Shown here: piece by piece, positions 6,847 to 7,841 of the stretch
How the letters are laid out: the number at the start of each line of letters is the position of its first letter
How positions within the stretch are numbered: the first letter of the stretch is position 1
From: Pseudomonadota bacterium
GTDB taxonomy: Bacteria; Pseudomonadota; Gammaproteobacteria; Burkholderiales; Burkholderiaceae_F
Length of the DNA: 7,841 nucleotides
Assembly: GCA_021823635.1 (NCBI GenBank)
Contig: JAKANT010000062.1
Location: 1-7,841, forward strand
Reading direction: 5' to 3'
The notes under the pieces: generated by a model
The model's database searches: none
The model's input: the letters and a program-made list of their open reading frames with translations, nothing else
Told to the model about the DNA's origin: nothing
Program-made: the position numbers and the translations under genes

Positions 6847-7494
6847 ATGACCCGCGTACTCGCCATTGCCTTGACCGCCCTTGTCTTCGGCTTCGCTGCC
6901 GCGCAATCGCCGCACACCCACCGACATGGCTTCTCCGACGCCGATCGCTGGGCGCGCGTGTTCGACGACCCCGCGCGCGATGCCTGGCAGAAGCCCGACG
7001 AGGTGGTCAAGGCGCTGCGTCTGGCGCCGGACGCTGCGGTGGCCGACATCGGCGCCGGCACCGGCTACTTCGCCGTCCGGCTGGCGCGCGCGGTGCCGCG
7101 TGGGCGCGTGTTCGCGGTGGACATCGAGCCCGACATGGTGCGCTACCTGCGCGAACGCGCGCAGCGCGAAGGACTCGCCAACCTCGTCGCCGTGCAAGGA
7201 AAGCCCGACGATGCGCGGCTGCCAGAGCCGGTCGATCGCGTGCTGATCGTCGATACCTACCACCACATCGATGCGCGCGTGGCGTACTTCGCTCGCCTGC
7301 GCGGGTCGCTCAAGCCGGGGGCCGAGGTCGCGATCGTCGATTTCACGCTCGAGTCTCCGGTCGGCCCGCCCAAGAGCGCCCGCCTGCCGGCGCAGACGGT
7401 GATCGACGAAATGCGGCGCGCGGGTTACCTACTCGCGGCGCGGCACGAGTTCTTGCCGCACCAGTATTTCCTGGTGTTTCGCCCGAACCCGTAG
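6847..7494 (+). CDS. Signal-peptide-bearing class I SAM-dependent methyltransferase
   Basis: A 215-residue protein with a Rossmann methyltransferase domain. Motif I is VADIGAGTGYF (65-75), followed by the acidic motif GRVFAVDIEPDMV (86-98; D92), the post-motif segment VLIVDTYHHI (132-141) and LKPGAEVAIVDF (155-166). The N-terminus MTRVLAIALTALVFGFAAAQS looks like a Sec signal peptide, with a likely cut after A19 or Q20, then a His-rich stretch (HTHRH) and FDDPARDAWQKPDEVV. An exported enzyme of this class is puzzling because SAM is cytoplasmic; similar proteins with signal peptides do occur in proteobacteria, from memory. The gene starts 34 bp after the ATPase stop and probably shares its transcript. 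The only good ribosome-site sequence (GGAGG, 6814-6818) is too far from ATG 6847 and no nearer in-frame start was found, so initiation is uncertain. Substrate unknown. Confidence 0.88.
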   Translation: MTRVLAIALTALVFGFAAAQSPHTHRHGFSDADRWARVFDDPARDAWQKPDEVVKALRLAPDAAVADIGAGTGYFAVRLARAVPRGRVFAVDIEPDMVRYLRERAQREGLANLVAVQGKPDDARLPEPVDRVLIVDTYHHIDARVAYFARLRGSLKPGAEVAIVDFTLESPVGPPKSARLPAQTVIDEMRRAGYLLAARHEFLPHQYFLVFRPNP

Positions 7495-7539
7495 CGCGGC
7501 GCACCTCGAACCGGGCGACTTGCGGCCTCGCTGGCGTCG

Positions 7540-7841
7540 ATGGCAGATCCGTTGATCGCCGCCGTGCGGCGACGCCTTGGCGCCGCGGCGCACATACAGC
7601 CGCTCGCGGCGAGCGGCTTCGCCGCCACGGTCTCCGTTCAGCGCGGCGCCGCACGTTTCTTCGTCAAGGTGCTGCCGCAGGCGCAGGGCGAGCGACTGCG
7701 CGCCGAGGCCGAGGCGCTGCAGGCGCTGGCGGCGACGCAGACCATCCGCGTGCCTCGCGTGGCCGACTGCGGCGATGCCGAGGGCTACACGCTGCTCGCG
7801 CTCGAGTGGCTGGACTTCGCCCCGCCCGACGCGCGCTTCGG
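7540..7841 (+). CDS. Fructosamine kinase family protein, N-terminal part (3' truncated by window)
   Basis: The first 100 codons of a gene running off the window. The reading MADPLIAAVRRRLGAAAHIQ, then a degenerate glycine-loop region (LAASGFAATVSVQRG, 22-36), ARFFVKVLP (38-46, with ATP-binding lysine K43), an acidic helix around ERLRAEAEALQALAAT (51-66), IRVPRVADCGDAEGYTLLALEWLDF (69-93). This pattern, especially the FVKV, RVPRV and LALEWLD blocks, is that of fructosamine-3-kinase-like proteins (aminoglycoside-phosphotransferase fold). These phosphorylate ketosamine adducts on glycated proteins, leading to their removal. The start at 7540 is the only convincing one after the methyltransferase stop 45 bp upstream; the ribosome site is weak. 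The catalytic loop lies beyond the window, so activity cannot be judged. Confidence 0.85.
   Translation, partial: MADPLIAAVRRRLGAAAHIQPLAASGFAATVSVQRGAARFFVKVLPQAQGERLRAEAEALQALAATQTIRVPRVADCGDAEGYTLLALEWLDFAPPDARF

Noticed and set aside
6814..6850. CTG-initiated leader peptide after GGAGG, ending in an ATGA overlap with the methyltransferase
   Set aside because: It needs a rare CTG start and gives only seven codons without distinctive content. The spacing is suggestive but not enough.

Overview
The window is gene-dense, very GC-rich DNA with strong GC bias at third codon positions. The gene families (QseB/QseC-like two-component pair, Ogt-type methyltransferase, NnrU, DinB remnant, fructosamine-kinase-like protein) suggest a high-GC proteobacterium, most likely a betaproteobacterium (Burkholderiales-like) or a gammaproteobacterium of the Xanthomonadales/Nevskiales type. 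Lineage is inferred from protein style only. No rRNA, tRNA, CRISPR array, insertion sequence or phage gene was seen.

Layout. Bases 1-1618 (+) hold the end of an OmpR-family response regulator and, overlapping it by 4 bp, a QseC-like sensor kinase. The kinase keeps its sensor and ATPase domains but has lost the segment with the HAMP domain and the phosphoacceptor-histidine box. Bases 1782-2270 (+) encode an O6-methylguanine-DNA methyltransferase, which overlaps tail-to-tail with a three-gene minus-strand operon (5226 down to 2242). That operon encodes an MDR-family NADPH-dependent enone reductase (CurA-like), an NnrU-family membrane protein and a free-standing cytochrome P450. The P450 closely resembles the heme domain of CYP102 (P450 BM3), without the reductase domain that CYP102 enzymes carry.

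Bases 5227-5675 contain no intact gene. They hold a decayed minus-strand remnant of dinB (DNA polymerase IV) and, next to it, an AT-rich array of 12-bp elements in alternating orientation, spaced exactly 27 bp apart, directly in front of a DUF4143-type AAA ATPase gene (5676-6812, +). A 16-codon open frame inside the array ends in an ATGA overlap with the ATPase start. Downstream on the same strand are a SAM-dependent methyltransferase with an apparent signal peptide (6847-7494) and the 5' part of a fructosamine-kinase-family gene (7540 to the window end).

Functionally, the minus-strand operon looks like a small oxidative/reductive module acting on a lipid or hydrophobic carbonyl compound, with the P450 needing separate redox partners. 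The plus-strand genes after 5676 look like a loosely linked set of accessory genes. The points most worth following up are the kinase without its histidine box, the phased inverted-repeat array before the ATPase, and the stand-alone CYP102-like P450 with its two partners.
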